A stretch of 7,861 nt of DNA from Roseburia sp. (GTDB lineage: Bacteria > Bacillota > Clostridia > Lachnospirales > Lachnospiraceae), in contig JAGAIK010000379.1 of NCBI GenBank assembly GCA_017626625.1, positions 1 to 7,861 of the forward strand, in the 5' to 3' direction. Made by a program: the position numbers and the translations under genes. A model generated the notes under the pieces. That model was not told where the DNA came from. It ran no database searches and saw only the letters and a list, made by a program, of their open reading frames with translations. Below, in pieces: positions 7,037-7,861 of this stretch (the stretch's first letter is position 1; each line of letters opens with the position of its first letter).

Positions 7037-7729
7037 CTAATTCTTCTCTACCTTATAGCCGACGCCCCATACCACTTTTAAATACCGGGGCTCTTTGGGG
7101 TTGATTTCGATTTTTTCCCGGATATGGCGGATATGTACTGCTACTGTATTGTCCGCTCCGATGGCGTCCTCATTCCAGATGCTTTCATAAATCTGGTTAA
7201 TGGAAAATACCTTGCCCTGATTTTTCACCAGAAGCAACAGAATGTTGTACTCGATGGGCGTAAGCTTCACCACCTCACCGTCCACCGTCACTTCCTTTAA
7301 ATCATCGTCAATAGAGAGTCCTCCCACCGAATAGACGCTGCCGCTGTTTTCCGTGGCATTGCCGAGCTGGGTATAACGCCTCAGTTGCGATTTCACCCTC
7401 GCCATCAGCTCTAAGGGATTGAAGGGCTTTTCCATATAATCGTCAGCGCCGATATTTAAGCCCAGAATTTTGTCTGCGTCCTCCGTTTTAGCGGAGAGAA
7501 TAATAATGGGAATGCTGCTTTCCTCCCGAATCTTTAAGGTCGCCCGGATACCGTCAAGCCGGGGCATCATCACGTCCATAATCAGCAGATGTACTTCATT
7601 TTCTTTCAGTATCTCTAAGGCTTCCTCTCCGTCGTATGCCTTTAAAATCCGGTAGCCCTCCTGCTGCAGGTAAATCTCTATCGCTTCTACAATTTCTCTA
7701 TCGTCATCACACACTAATATCGTCTGCAT
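7037..7729 (-). CDS. OmpR/PhoB-family response regulator
   Basis: The 230-residue protein has a receiver domain (1-115) with acidic residues D8-D9, phosphoacceptor D52 in LLIMDVMMP, S79 and K101 in the KPF motif. A short linker leads to a winged-helix DNA-binding domain (about 135-226) ending in the family signature WGVGYKVE. The recognition helix region reads NTVAVHIRHIREKI at 194-207. The ATG at 7729 is preferred because GGAGG ends 5 nt before it. A second ATG 12 bp upstream (7741) has no ribosome site of its own and overlaps that one. It is the first gene of the operon with the kinase and HAD genes and probably activates it through the repeats at 7800-7832. The subfamily resembles VanR/KdpE-type regulators of Clostridia; the exact regulon cannot be read from the sequence. 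Confidence 0.93.
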   Translation of the reverse strand: MQTILVCDDDREIVEAIEIYLQQEGYRILKAYDGEEALEILKENEVHLLIMDVMMPRLDGIRATLKIREESSIPIIILSAKTEDADKILGLNIGADDYMEKPFNPLELMARVKSQLRRYTQLGNATENSGSVYSVGGLSIDDDLKEVTVDGEVVKLTPIEYNILLLLVKNQGKVFSINQIYESIWNEDAIGADNTVAVHIRHIREKIEINPKEPRYLKVVWGVGYKVEKN

Positions 7730-7734
7730 GGTAT

Positions 7735-7739
7735 CCTCC
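7735..7739 (-). promoter_or_regulatory. Ribosome binding site deciding the response regulator start
   Basis: GGAGG on the minus strand ends 5 nt before the ATG at 7729 and overlaps codons 1-2 of the alternative ATG at 7741. The upstream ATG is preceded only by CCAGAA, so the shorter protein is favoured. Confidence 0.75.
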
Positions 7740-7766
7740 ATTTCTGGTCTAGTTTTAGATACGTAT

Positions 7767-7795
7767 ATTCTAGCAGGAAAATATAAACAGATATA
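7767..7795 (-). promoter_or_regulatory. Promoter of the two-component operon, extended -10
   Basis: On the minus strand, TAGAAT at 7772-7767 is preceded by TGC, giving an extended -10. The position 17 bp upstream (7795-7790, TATATC) is a poor -35. The leader would be about 30 nt. A weak -35 just downstream of phased repeats is the usual layout of a promoter activated by an OmpR-family regulator. Confidence 0.55.
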
Positions 7796-7799
7796 GTCC

Positions 7800-7832
7800 G
7801 CATTTCTTAAAGTTCTCTTAATTCCATTTTAA
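7800..7832 (-). promoter_or_regulatory. Triple 11-bp repeat, probable response regulator operator
   Basis: Three back-to-back 11-bp units on the minus strand read TTAAAATGGAA (7832-7822), TTAAGAGAACT (7821-7811) and TTAAGAAATGC (7810-7800). They share TTAARA followed by five variable bases. The block ends 4 bp upstream of the inferred -35. OmpR-family regulators bind head-to-tail half-sites with 11-bp spacing, so positive autoregulation by the adjacent regulator is the simplest reading. The repeats are visible; the binding is inferred. Confidence 0.6.
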
Positions 7833-7856
7833 AAGAGCGTCCTACGGAAGGTCCGC
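7831..7856 (-). terminator. Possible terminator of a gene beyond the right edge
   Basis: On the minus strand, GCG at 7856-7854 pairs with CGC at 7839-7837 and ACC-like bases at 7851-7849 pair with 7843-7841. This forms a short stem with a small internal loop and a 5-nt loop, followed by TCTTTT. The stem is weak and the upstream gene is not visible, so this is tentative. Confidence 0.25.
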
Positions 7857-7861
7857 AAAAC

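Overview
The window looks like a chromosomal segment of a low-to-mid-GC Firmicute, most likely a gut-type Lachnospiraceae (Clostridia). The evidence is strong GGAGG ribosome sites, sigma-A style promoters, a long AraC/YesN-like regulator diverging from a glycoside hydrolase family 2 gene, and a two-component pair whose sequence style is common in that family. The assignment rests on pattern recognition, not a database search.

Layout, left to right. (1) Positions 1-244, minus strand: the first 81 codons of a GH2 beta-galactosidase-like gene, cut by the window edge. (2) Positions 245-433: a divergent regulatory region with a good -10 for the GH2 gene and two exact 12-bp direct repeats 20 bp apart, the geometry expected of an AraC-family binding site. 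(3) Positions 434-1684, plus strand: an AraC-family regulator, probably the local activator of the GH2 gene. (4) Positions 1713-1752: a hairpin terminator between convergent genes. (5) Positions 1751-4054, minus strand: a 767-residue aconitase-superfamily hydratase of the YbhJ type. It keeps the iron-sulfur cysteines, but several catalytic positions differ from true aconitase. It has its own near-consensus promoter and a roughly 90-nt leader. (6) Positions 4250-7729, minus strand, transcribed right to left: an apparent operon of OmpR-family response regulator, six-TM sensor histidine kinase and HAD phosphatase/phosphomutase. (7) Positions 7767-7832: the operon promoter, an extended -10 with a poor -35, preceded by three perfectly phased 11-bp repeats that look like an autoregulatory response-regulator operator.

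There are two regulatory modules. One is a carbohydrate module, in which the AraC-type protein controls the divergent GH2 gene. The other is a two-component module that appears to activate its own operon. No clear terminator separates the HAD gene from the hydratase gene downstream, so some read-through is possible, although the hydratase has its own promoter.

No RNA gene, mobile element, CRISPR array or broken gene was seen. The window is mostly ordinary housekeeping and accessory sequence. The items most worth following are the two operator candidates and the unusual active site of the hydratase. Two start codons were moved downstream of the longest possible ORF, because the ribosome site lies inside or over the longer version.
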